This document shows positions 29,279 to 38,812 of a stretch of 64,000 nucleotides of DNA, piece after piece. The DNA lies in contig CAWIBS010000029.1 of the NCBI GenBank assembly GCA_963834365.1, positions 124,001 through 188,000 on the forward strand, written 5' to 3'. The notes under the pieces are model-generated. The model made no database searches. It worked only from the letters and a program-made list of their open reading frames with translations, and had not been told where the DNA came from. Source of the DNA: CAWJAP01 sp963834365. GTDB lineage: Bacteria > Acidobacteriota > Vicinamibacteria > Vicinamibacterales > Vicinamibacteraceae. Numbering within the stretch: the stretch's first letter is position 1; every line of letters begins with the position of its first letter. A program made the position numbers and the translations under genes.

Positions 29279-31210
29279 ATGCGCACCTCCCTCGCAGACA
29301 ATCGCTCAGACGAGCCGCGTGAATCTTCGGAGATCGAGCGTCGAGGCAAGCCCGCTCGCGTGGACGGCAGCGCCGGCGACATCACCGAACGCACGCATGC
29401 CGCGGGGCTCGTCCGTGAGAGCGAAGAGCGCTTCCGCCTGCTCGTCGAACACAGCAGCGACGGGATCTACCTCGTTGCGGCCGACGGCATGGTCGCGTAC
29501 GCGAGCCCTCCGGTCACGCGGATGCTGGGCTACGGCCAGGATCACGTCATCGGCCGGCATTTCCTCGATTGCCTCCATCCCGACGACCGCGACCAGGCCG
29601 CACGGTTCTTCGCCGATGTGCTCGGGAAGCCGGGGATGGCCGTCCGCGCGAGCTACCGGTGCCGCCATCAGGACGGCGAGTTCCGCCATCTCGAGGCCAT
29701 CGGGGTGAACCGGTTGAGCGAATCGGGCATCGGCGCGATCGTCCTCAACTTTCGCGATGTCACCGATCGCTGGCAGGCCGAACGGGCGCTGGCCGAGAGC
29801 GAAGAGCGTTTCCGGGCCGTGTTCGAGTCGGCGCTGGTCGGGATCGCCCGCAGCGAACCCAGCGGCCGCATCGTCGAAGCGAACCGGGCGATGCAGGACA
29901 TGCTCGGCCTCTCGGCCGACGAGCTGCGCGGGCGGCTGGTGCGCGATCTGTTTCACGCCGATGAAGCCGAGGCGGCCCAGCGCGACTGGCGCGACCTGGT
30001 TGAAGGGGCGATCGATCACTGTCGGGCCGAACGGCGCGTCCTGCGCCGCGACGGCCAGCCGGTCTGGGTCAACCTGACCGCCTCGATGGTGAACGAGACC
30101 GGCGCGATGCCGCGGTTCGGCATCGTCATGCTCGAGAACATCTCCGAGCGCAAGCAGGCCGAGGCGGCGCTGCAGGAAACCAACCGCCGTCTCGCGGAGT
30201 GGGTGGCCGAGCTCGAACAACGCAAACGCGAGATCAGCCTGCTCAGTGAGATGGGCGACATGCTGCGCGCCTGTCGCAGCCTCGAGGAGGCCTACGACGT
30301 CATCCCGCCGATGGCGAGCCAGCTCTTTCCGGACGAGTCGGGCAGTGTCAGCGTCATTGCGCCCGCCGCCGGACTGGTCGAGACCGTGGCGTCCTGGGGT
30401 GCGGCGTCCGGCGCCGGCCTCTTCTCGATGGACGAGTGCTGGGCCTTGCGACGGGGTCGGCCTCACCTGGTGGATCGGGGGCAGCGCGGCCTCGTGTGCA
30501 AGCACGTCGGCGAGCCGGTCGATGCGGCCACCGTGTGCGTGCCGATGCTCGCGCAGGGCGAGCTGCTCGGCCTCCTGCACATGTCGCTCGGCCACGAGCG
30601 CCGGGGCCTCGAGCCGCGGTATCGCTTCGTGACGACGATGGCCGAGCACCTCTCGCTGGCGATTGCCAACCTGAAGCTGCGCGAAACGCTGCGCAGCCAG
30701 TCCATCCGCGATCCGTTGACCGGCCTCTTCAACCGCCGCTACATGGAGGAGTCGCTCGAGCGCGAGATGCGTCGGGCGACACGCGGCCGCCACCCGGTGG
30801 CCATCCTCATGTTCGACCTCGACTTCTTCAAGGGCTTCAACGACACCTACGGCCACGAAGCCGGGGACACGCTGCTCCGGCTGGTGGGGCAGACGCTTCA
30901 GCGCAGCGTGCGTGCCGAGGACATCGCCTGCCGCTACGGCGGCGAGGAGTTCACGCTGATCCTCCCGGAGGCGTCGCTCGACGATGCCGTGGCGCGCGCC
31001 GACGAAGTGCGGCGGGCCATCCGCGCGCTCACGATCGAGCACCGGCGCCAGCCGGTGGGCAGCGTGACCATCTCGGGGGGCGTGGCGATGTTCCCCGATC
31101 ACGGATCGACGGGAACCGACGTGCAGCGCGCCGCCGATGCGGCGCTCTATCGTGCCAAGGCGCTCGGCCGCGATCGCATTGTCGTGAACCGCGGGATGGG
31201 CTCGGACTAG
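29279..31210 (+). CDS. PAS-PAS-GAF diguanylate cyclase
   Basis: 643 residues, no signal peptide or membrane helices, so a soluble sensor. PAS 1 (about 45-160; FRLLVEHSSDGIYLV), PAS 2 (about 175-290; FRAVFESALVGIARS), a GAF-type domain (about 310-455), and GGDEF (about 470-640). The cyclase has DPLTGLFNRRYMEESL, MFDLDFFKGFNDTYGHEAGD and the active-site CRYGGEEFTLILPEA (GGEEF), so c-di-GMP synthesis is expected. I did not see an RxxD inhibitory site. Intact and single-gene. Confidence 0.92.
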   Translation: MRTSLADNRSDEPRESSEIERRGKPARVDGSAGDITERTHAAGLVRESEERFRLLVEHSSDGIYLVAADGMVAYASPPVTRMLGYGQDHVIGRHFLDCLHPDDRDQAARFFADVLGKPGMAVRASYRCRHQDGEFRHLEAIGVNRLSESGIGAIVLNFRDVTDRWQAERALAESEERFRAVFESALVGIARSEPSGRIVEANRAMQDMLGLSADELRGRLVRDLFHADEAEAAQRDWRDLVEGAIDHCRAERRVLRRDGQPVWVNLTASMVNETGAMPRFGIVMLENISERKQAEAALQETNRRLAEWVAELEQRKREISLLSEMGDMLRACRSLEEAYDVIPPMASQLFPDESGSVSVIAPAAGLVETVASWGAASGAGLFSMDECWALRRGRPHLVDRGQRGLVCKHVGEPVDAATVCVPMLAQGELLGLLHMSLGHERRGLEPRYRFVTTMAEHLSLAIANLKLRETLRSQSIRDPLTGLFNRRYMEESLEREMRRATRGRHPVAILMFDLDFFKGFNDTYGHEAGDTLLRLVGQTLQRSVRAEDIACRYGGEEFTLILPEASLDDAVARADEVRRAIRALTIEHRRQPVGSVTISGGVAMFPDHGSTGTDVQRAADAALYRAKALGRDRIVVNRGMGSD

Positions 31211-31228
31211 ACTGTCACGGTCCGTAAA

Positions 31229-31270
31229 GGGACGGAAGCCTCCCTGGATCTCGTGGAGGCTCCCGTCCCC
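31229..31270. repeat. Hairpin A flanking the small exported gene
   Basis: Arms GGGACGGAAGCCTCC (31229-31243) and GGAGGCTCCCGTCCC (31255-31269) enclose an 11-nt loop. Same family as the hairpin at 31900-31957. Confidence 0.8.
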
Positions 31271-31290
31271 GGACGCACGAGGAGCGAGAG

Positions 31291-31893
31291 ATGACGATCA
31301 CGTTGGGACTCGCGTGGGCCGCGCTCGTCGCGCAGACCGCCGCCGCGCCGGCTCCGCCGTCGCCAGAGGCGCAAGTGGCGCTGGCCGTGCTCGCCGCGCC
31401 GGCCGATCGCCGGGCCGAGGCGACGGTGCTCGGCTTCGACGCGCAGGGCGCGGTCGTGACCCTGCGGAAGGGGACCAACGATCTCGTCTGTCTCGCCGAC
31501 GATCCCCGGGAGAAGGGGCTCAGCGTGAGCTGCTACCACAAGGATCTCGAACCGTTCATGGCGCGCGGCCGCGAGCTGGTGGCGCAGGGCGTGAAGGGCA
31601 AGCCACGCGAAGAGCTGCGGTGGAAAGAGATCGAATCCGGCAAGCTCGCCATGCCTCGCGAGCCGCGATCGCTCCACGTGCTGACCGCGAGCGCGTTCGA
31701 CCCCGCGACCGGCCAGGCGACCGACGCGTATACGCGCTGGGTGGTCTATACGCCCTTCGCGACGCCCGAAACGACCGGCCTGCCAGTCGCACCGGTGCCG
31801 GGCGGTCCCTGGCTGATGTATCCGGGGACGGCCGGCGCGCACATCATGATCAACCCCGCGCGTCCCGCGGCCCCGGCGCCCGCCAAGCCGTAG
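31291..31893 (+). CDS. Small exported protein of unknown function
   Basis: 200 residues with GAGGAGCGAGAG ahead of the ATG. The signal peptide LGLAWAALVAQTAAAPAP is followed by a charged mixed domain (YHKDLEPFMARGRELVAQG; WKEIESGKLAMPREPRSLH) with two cysteines (DLVCLADD, SVSCYHK), then a proline/alanine-rich C-terminus. I do not recognise a family. It is bracketed by two related hairpins (31229-31270 and 31900-31957), unlike any other gene in the window. Intact. Confidence 0.65.
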   Translation: MTITLGLAWAALVAQTAAAPAPPSPEAQVALAVLAAPADRRAEATVLGFDAQGAVVTLRKGTNDLVCLADDPREKGLSVSCYHKDLEPFMARGRELVAQGVKGKPREELRWKEIESGKLAMPREPRSLHVLTASAFDPATGQATDAYTRWVVYTPFATPETTGLPVAPVPGGPWLMYPGTAGAHIMINPARPAAPAPAKP

Positions 31894-31899
31894 GTAAAC

Positions 31900-31957
31900 G
31901 GGGACGGGAGCCTCTTCTCAACTTCGTGTCCCATGTTGAGAAGAGGCTCCCGTCCCC
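31900..31957. repeat. Perfect 23-bp hairpin B
   Basis: Arms 31900-31922 and 31935-31957 are exact inverted repeats (GGGGACGGGAGCC at the outer end) with a 12-nt loop. The outer 15 bases match hairpin A apart from small changes. No T-run, so not a standard terminator. Confidence 0.85.
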
Positions 31958-31970
31958 GGCATCCACACAC

Positions 31971-33366
31971 ATGGCCACGCTGACCTTTCATGGTGCGGCC
32001 CGGACCGTCACGGGCTCGAAGCACCTGCTCGAGTCCGGCGGCCGCCGCGTCCTCGTGGACTGCGGACAGTTCCAGGGCCCCAAGGACCTCCGCGAGCTGA
32101 ACTGGAAGGACCTGCCGTTCGACGTGCGCCGCCTCGACGCGGTCGTGCTCACGCACGCCCACATCGATCACTCGGGCCTGCTGCCTCGCCTGGTCGCCAG
32201 CGGCTATGAAGGCCGCATCTTCTGCACGCCAGGCACCCTCGATCTGTGCCGCCTCGTGCTGCCGGACGCGGGACGCATCCAGGAGGAGGACGCGCGGCAG
32301 GCGAACAAGCATGGCTACACGCGCCACCAGCCGGCAAAGCCGCTGTTCACCGAAGCCGATGCGTTCCGCGCCGTCTCGCAGCTCCAGCCTGTCGGCTACG
32401 ACCGCCCGGTCGAGGTCGCGCCGGGCCTGTCGGCCGAGTTCATCCCGGCCGGGCCACCTGCTCGGATCGGCGTTCGTGCGCATGCAACTCGCGGGGCCGC
32501 CGGCCCGCACCATTCTCTTCGGCGGCGATCTCGGCCGCTACGATCGGCCCATCCTGCCGGATCCGCGGCCGGTCGATCGAGCGGACGTCCTGCTGATCGA
32601 ATCGACGTACGGCAACCGCGTGCACCCGGCGGATGACGACGGCGAGGCGCTGGCGGAGGTGATACGCGCGACCGTGGAGCGCAAGGGGAAGGTCATCATC
32701 CCGTCATTCGCGATTGGCCGCGTCGAAGAGGTCCTCTACTGGATCAAGCGGCTCGAAGCGGCCGGCCGCATTCCGGTGACACCGGTCTTCGTGGACAGCC
32801 CGATGGCGCAGGAGGCGTTGATCTACTACGGTCAGCGGCCCGACGAGCTCGACGCCGAGCTCGGGCAGGTGGGCGCCCATCGTCGCGACGTGCGAATGTT
32901 CGCCACCGGTCGCTTCACGGTGACGCGATCGAGCACGGAGTCCAAGCAGCTCACCGCCTCGAACCTGCCGTCGATCGTCATCTCGTCGAGCGGCATGGCC
33001 ACCGGCGGCCGCGTGCTGCATCATCTGGCCAGGGCGCTGCCCAACCCGCGCAACAGCGTGCTCTTCGTCGGGTTCCAGTCCGAAGGCACGCGCGGACGCC
33101 GGCTCGTCGACGGTGCGCAGACGGTGAAGATTCACGGCCGCGAGGTTCCCGTGGCGGCGACCATCGCACGGCTCGACGGCATGTCGGCGCACGCCGATCA
33201 GTCCGAGATGCTCCGGTGGCTCGGAGGGTTCACATCGCCGCCCGCCATGACCTATCTGGTCCACGGGGAGCTGGCGGCGATGACGACGCTGAAACAGGCG
33301 ATCGAGCAGAAGCCGGGGTGGCGCGCCCACATGCCGGCGATGAACGAGACGGTGACGATCGAATGA
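31971..33366 (+). CDS. Beta-CASP metallo-beta-lactamase-fold nuclease
   Basis: About 464 residues, one frameshift near 32455. MBL motifs: LVDCGQFQG, LTHAHIDHSGLLPRL (HxHxDH), and the HLLGS segment after the frameshift. The beta-CASP insert has ESTYGNRVH, IPSFAIGRVEEVLYWIK, IVISSSGMATGGRVLHHL and GMSAHADQSEML (motif B/C histidines). This is the CPSF73/YshA-like group of RNA-processing exonucleases or endonucleases. It is the standard bacterial form in length. Cytoplasmic. Confidence 0.9.
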
Positions 33367-33391
33367 GCGGGCTTCAGCTCTCTGGAGTGCT

Positions 33392-33500
33392 CGCCGGACC
33401 TAAAGGTCCGGCCTACCGCGGCCTGTGCACGGGACCTGAAGTCCGGCCTACCGCTAGATCCGTGAGTCACGGTAGGGCCCGGTGGCTTCAGGCCCGCCGC
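33392..33500. repeat. Cluster of REP-type palindromes
   Basis: 33392-33417 is a full inverted copy with GGACC stem and CTAAAG tip. 33432-33452 is a half copy (GGACCTGAAGTCC). 33472-33500 is a diverged copy with GGTAGGGCCCGG and GCTTCAGGC. They fill the 170-bp space between the nuclease and the peptidase gene. Confidence 0.75.
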
Positions 33501-33536
33501 GACGATCGATGCGCCCGTAGCCCAGGCTAGCCTGTC

Positions 33537-35479
33537 ATGATCTCCGAACGTCCCTACCTCCTCGAACGCATCGACGATGCGGCCATCGTCCAGTACTACG
33601 CGGACGGATTCTCGTCGCTGCCGATTGATCAGAAGCGATTGATCTGGCACCTGTACGAAGCGGCGCTCGCCGGCCGCGACATCTACTGGGACCAGCGGTG
33701 CGCGCAGGGGCTGCTGCTCCGCGACACGCTCGAGTGCCTGCTGCGGCACGCCGACGGCTTCGCGCCGGAGGTCGCCCGCGAGCTTCGGCGCTACACGAAA
33801 CTGTGCTGGCTGCACAGCGGGCCCTACCACAGTCTGACCGCGCGCAAGTTCGTCCTGGGTCTCGCTCCGGAGGTCGTGGCCGAGGCGCTGCACCAGGCCG
33901 CGAGCCACGGCGCGGTGTTCCCGCTGGCGAGCGGCGAATCGCTCGACGGCCTGCTCGATCGGCTGCGGCCGCTGCTCTTCGATGCGGCCGCCGCCCCCAT
34001 GGTGACCAGCAAGACGCCGCCGCCCGGCGACGACATCCTCACGGCCAGCGCCAACAATCTCTACGAGGGCGTGCGGATGGCCGACCTCGACGGCTTCGTG
34101 GAGCGCTACGAGCTGAATTCGCGTCTCGTGAAGCGCGACGGGGTCCTGCGCGAGGAGGTGTACCGGATCGACGGCCGGTACGGCGAGGCGATCGCCCGCA
34201 TCGTCTCGCATCTCGAGGCGGCGCGCGCCGGCGCGACGCCGGCGATGGCGGCGGCGATCGAGGCGCTGGTGCGGTTCTACCGCACTGGCAGCGTGGAGGA
34301 CCGGCGCGCCTACGACATCGCGTGGGTGGCCGATGCCGACTCGCCCGTCGACACGATCAACGGGTTCGTCGAGGTCTACATGGACGCCCGCGGCTGCAAG
34401 GGGTCGTGGGAAGCGCTGGTCTACTACGTCAACGAGGAGAAGACGCGGCACGTCCAGGCGCTCGCGGCCCACGCGCAGTGGTTCGAGGACCGCATGCCGT
34501 GGGATCCGAAGCTATCGAAAGCCGCAGGTCACCGGCGTGTCGGCGCGGGCGATCGACGTGGTCGTCGAAGCGGGAGACGCGGCGCCGATGACGCCGATTG
34601 GCATCAACCTGCCGAACGACCAGGCGATCCGCGAGCAGTACGGCAGCAAGTCGGTCTCGCTGTCGAACGTGCTGGAGGCCTACGACCGGTCCACCCCGTC
34701 GAGCCTGTGGACCGAGTTCTCGTGGTCGGCCGAGGAGGCGGCCCGCGCCGAGGCCTGGAACAGTGTCGCGTCGGAGCTGGCGACCAACCTCCACGAGATC
34801 ATCGGCCACGGCTCGGGCCTGGTCAGCGAGCACGTCGCCGCCGACCTGGTGCAGCGGCTGAAGGAGCACTACTCGTCGCTCGAGGAGACGCGCGCCGATC
34901 TCGTCGCGCTCTACTTCATCGCCGATCCGGAGCTGGTCCGGCTGGGCCTGGTGGACCAGGCGAGTCAAAGGGACCTCGTGCTCGCCGAGTACCGAGGGCT
35001 ACGCGCGCAACGCGCTCGTGCAGCTGCGGCGCGTGCGAGAAGGGAACAGCCTCGAGGAAGATCACATGCGCAACCGGCAGGCGATCGTCCACTGGCTGCT
35101 GGACCAGACGACTGCCGTCGAACGCCGGACGCGCGACGGCCGGACCTACCTCGTGATGACCGATGCCGAGGCGTTCCGGGCCGGGGTTGGAGCGCTGCTC
35201 GCCGAAGTGCAGCGCATCAAGGCCGAAGGCGACTATGACGCGGCGGCCCGCTTCTTTGCCCGCTACGGCTCGACCTTCGATCCGGCGCTGCGCGACGAAA
35301 TCGTGGCGCGGAACGACGCGCTGAACCTCCCGGCGTATACCGGGTTCGTCCAGCCCGTGCTCGAGCCCGTGCATGACGAGGCGGGCCGGATCACCGATGT
35401 CGCGATCCGGTATCCCTGCGATTTCACCGCACAGATGCTCGCCTACTCCGAGCGGTATCGCATGGCGAGAACGTCCTGA
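33537..35479 (+). CDS. M49 dipeptidyl-peptidase III family zinc peptidase
   Basis: About 647 residues, frameshifts near 34520 and 34990. The M49 zinc site is LHEIIGHGSG (six-residue HExxGH instead of HExxH), with the second glutamate in SSLEETRADLVALYF. Other conserved parts: GINLPNDQAIREQYGSKSVSLSNV, then GNSLEEDHMRNRQ. DPP III removes N-terminal dipeptides from oligopeptides. No signal peptide is visible, so it is cytoplasmic. Bacterial M49 enzymes are close to the size seen here. Confidence 0.88.
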
Positions 35480-35502
35480 GGACATCGTCCCTGAGAACGT
35501 CT

Positions 35503-35583
35503 AGCATCCGGCTTCGCCGGACCGAAGGGCGAGAAGGCAAGTCGATCCTGAGCGACGTCAGTGTCCGGCTTCAGCCGGACCCA
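35503..35583. repeat. Two REP-type palindromes (GTCCGGC stem)
   Basis: 35506-35525 (TCCGGCTTCGCCGGA) and 35557-35582 (GTGTCCGGCTTCAGCCGGAC). Both end near the stop codons of convergent genes. Confidence 0.7.
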
Positions 35584-35586
35584 GGC

Positions 35587-36057
35587 TCACGTCTCGGGGA
35601 AATCGGCGGCCGTGAGGCGGCGGTCGGCCGCGGGCCGGGATCGCAGTCCCTCGGCGACGAGCGGGAGCCGCGCGAGGACGCTCGCCTCACCACGCTCCCA
35701 CGCCGACCGGAGGGTTCGAATCAGCGCCTGGTCAATCTCGTAATCGCCGCACGCCGGGCACCTGACCGCGCAGGCCTCTTGCCGGCCGGACGCATCGCGA
35801 ATCTTCTCGACCCGTCCCATCCGCTGACACAGCGGGCACAAGCGCAACGCGCGCCGGAGCTCGTCGCGAATCGCCCGGGCCGCCCTTGCCTCGTCGTCTT
35901 CGTCCGGGACGGCGATGCTCGCCGGCGGGCCGTCGAACGCCAGGGCGACCTTCCAGTTCGATCCGTCCGGCGTGACGTCACCCACGCGCACGCGATCCGC
36001 GACGCCCAGAGTCTCCAGCGCCGCGCCAACGAGCTGTGTCACGCGATCGTGCGTCAT
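35587..36057 (-). CDS. Zinc-ribbon-like protein of unknown function
   Basis: 156 residues. An alpha/beta N-terminus (VGDVTPDGSNWKVALAFDG) and a possible metal site formed by LCPLCQ and VRCPACGDY (two CxxC pairs about 28 residues apart), then a helical tail. I do not recognise the family. The start at 36057 follows heptamer repeats. Convergent with the M49 gene and co-oriented with the hybrid kinase upstream. Confidence 0.65.
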   Translation of the reverse strand: MTHDRVTQLVGAALETLGVADRVRVGDVTPDGSNWKVALAFDGPPASIAVPDEDDEARAARAIRDELRRALRLCPLCQRMGRVEKIRDASGRQEACAVRCPACGDYEIDQALIRTLRSAWERGEASVLARLPLVAEGLRSRPAADRRLTAADFPET

Positions 36058-36128
36058 GTCTGCCTGAGTCTCGAGCTCTGGGTTTTTGAGTCCTGATCGC
36101 CTGACGCCTGACGCCTGATCCCTGACTA
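36058..36128. repeat. Heptamer array between two minus-strand genes
   Basis: About nine units of GCCTGAC/CCTGATC type. The array starts next to the start codon at 36057 and ends at the hybrid kinase stop, so it fills the whole spacer and replaces the normal ribosome-binding region. Confidence 0.7.
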
Positions 36129-38721
36129 CCCCTGGCTGACGGCGCGCGCCGCGACCAGCGCTGCACGCTCGCCGAGCGCATCCCGGACCACTTCGCGGAG
36201 GCGCTCCAGCTTGAACGGCTTCTGCAGAAAGCCCGCGAGGATCTGGGCGTCGAAGTTCGCCGACGCTTCCTGATGGCTGTAGCCGCTCATGACGATGATC
36301 GGCAGCGCCGGACGGACGTCGCGCAGGCGCTTGTAGACTTCGTCGCCGCGCATGCCCGGCATCGTCAGGTCGAGGAGCACCAGGGCGAACGTGTCGGGAC
36401 AATCGCTGAAGAGTGCGAGCCCTTCCTGGCCGGTCGAGACGGTGACGACCTCGAACCCCATGGCCGTCAGCATGCGCTGCGCGACGTGCCGCACCGAGGG
36501 CTCATCGTCGATGACCAGCGCGACGCCCTGCCCGCGCCAGGTGGGCGAGACCGGCGTCACCGACAGGGCGGGGCGCGTCTGCATCACCGAGGGCGGCAGC
36601 AGCAGGCGGAAGCGGCTGCCGGACCCTTCGTGGCTCTCGACCTTCAGCGCCCCCTTGTGGCTGCGGACGATGCCGAGAACCGCCGCGAGCCCCAGGCCGC
36701 GGCCCGTGAACTTGGTCGAGAAGAACGGATCGAAGATGCGGGACAGCGTCTCGGCGCTCATGCCGCGTCCGTTGTCGCTCACTTCGAGATACACGTACTG
36801 GCCGGGCGCGAGGCCGTCCGCAAGGTGCATCACCGCGAGCTCGCCGGGTTCGACGAGGGCCGTTCCCGTGCGGATGCGGATCGCGCCGGGCCGATCCTCG
36901 ATCGCCTCCGAGGCGTTCAGCACGAGGTTCATGATGATCTGCCGCAGCTGTGTCAGATCGGCCTCGACGAGCGGCAGATCGCGCGTCAGACTGAGGTCGA
37001 GCGAGACGTTGCGGGCGACCGACGAGCGGATGAGGGCGGTGGTCTCGTGGACCAGCTCGCTGACGTCCACGCGCGTGACCTCGAAGCGTCCCTTGCCGGC
37101 GTAGGCCAGCATCTGGCCGCAGAGATCGGCGGCGCGCTCGGCCGATCGCTCGATCTGATCGAGGTACGGGTCGATGTCGAAGCCCGGCGACTGCCCGCGC
37201 GCGAGGTTGGCATTGCCCAGAATGCCGGTCAGCAGGTTGTTGAAGTCGTGGGCGATACCGCCGGCGAGCAGGCCGAGGCTCTCGAGCTTCTGCGTCTCCT
37301 GCAGCTTCTCCTCCATGCGCTTGCGTTCGGCTTCGGCGCGCCGGCGCGCGGTGACGTCGCGATCGAACGCGAGCAGGTAGCGGCGGCCGCCGACGTCGAA
37401 GGCGCTCGCGTGCATCTCGACCTCGACCGCCGATCCATCCTGCCGCGTGTAGGCGATCTCGACGCGCAGCCGGTCGCCCTCCCTCAGACCATCGAGCGCC
37501 TGCACGATGGCGTGGGGCGATGATTCGGCGTCGAAGTCGAGAATGTGGCGCCCCAGGAGCTCGCCCGGGTGAACGCCGTGCAGGTCCGCGGCCGCCGGGT
37601 TGGCGGCCAGCACGCGTCCGACATCGGGCGTCTCGCCGTCGAGGATGAAGATCGCGTCGGGCGCCTGCGCGAACAGCGCCCGCGCCCGTTGTTCGCTCTC
37701 GCCGAGCGCGCGCATGGTCTCGTCGCGCTCCGATGTGACCGCGCCGACGAGCAGCGCCGTCACGGCGCCGAAGGCGAGCGAGGCCTGGATGAGCAGGGTT
37801 TCGCGCTCGGACGGCGCCGCCGTGCCCGGCGGCGCGACGAGCACGTGGCCGGCGAGCGCGACGCCGGACATGAGGAGTGTCGCCGCCGTCGCGCCGCGCA
37901 CGCCGAAACGCATGGCGGCCCAGATCGCGACCGGGAACGGCAGGAACTCGAGCGGCGAATGGACGTCGCCGCGCACGCCCGCGAAATACGCGACGATGCC
38001 GGCCGCGCCGAGCGCGAGGAACAAGCCGCCGATTTCGACCAGCCTGGCTGGCGGCGGCATCGCGCTCCAGCGATACCGCGACCAGGCGAGCACCGGCGGG
38101 GCGACGAGCAGAACGCCCATGCCATCGCCCACCATCCCGGTGCAGGAAGCCGCGCCATGGCGTGGGCCAGAGCGGCGCGCCCGCGAGCATCACGGCCAGC
38201 GTCCCCAGCGATGCGCCGACGAGGGCGGCGACGGCGACGGCGACGACGACGGCAAACCCGTCTCCGAGGCGGACCAGACCGGCGTGGAAGCCCGGCCACC
38301 GGCGCAGGACCTCCGCCGCCATCAGGCACTTGGTGCCGTCCACGAGCGCGAGGGCGATCGGCGGGGTGTGGCCAACGGTTCCTGCCCACGCATGGCCGAG
38401 CGCACTGCCGACGACCAGCGCCGGCCAGGCGCGGCTCCCGGCGAGGACCAGGATCGCGAGTCCCAGCCCGGCCGCAGGCTGCAACCATGGAACGCCCGTA
38501 TGCGAGCCGACGAATTCCCAGCTCAGCCATGTCGCGCCTGCCATCAACAGGGCAAGCGCCGCCTGTTGCGCGACGAAGGTCGCGATGGCCCGCCAGAGCG
38601 TGAGCCGGTCGCCGCCGTACAACGGGGCGAAACGCTGCCGCCTTGACGCGAGTGGATACGCGGGTGTCGTCACAGGGCCGAGGAAAGGGAAAAAGTGAGC
38701 CGCGCGAGTATGTTTCTGCAA
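36126..38721 (-). CDS. MASE1-type hybrid histidine kinase with receiver
   Basis: About 864 residues, frameshift near 38130. An N-terminal MASE1-like membrane sensor (eight or so helices; LGLAILVLAGSRAWPALVVG) is followed by PAS (about 330-450; ARALFAQAPDAIFIL). The kinase has LESLGLLAGGIAHDFNNLL, LNASEAI, DNGRGM and the FSTKFTGRGLGLAAV G2 box. The C-terminal receiver has VIDDEP, the aspartate in LVLLDLTMPGM, MSGYS and QKPFK. All catalytic motifs are intact. Self-contained phosphorelay. Start uncertain: TTG at 38721 is the longest frame and a GTG at 38673 is also possible; neither has a clear ribosome site. Confidence 0.85.
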
Positions 38722-38812
38722 CTATATGCGGGATCGATGCCGGCTGTTCAGGTCGCCGGCTGTGGCAGCCGGCTTGCTCATTCGGCTCCCGGAAAGGACT
38801 GAACAGACCGCA

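Noticed and set aside
31900..31957. Intrinsic terminator after the small exported gene
   Set aside because: Stem is excellent but no T-run follows on either strand, and a related hairpin precedes the gene.
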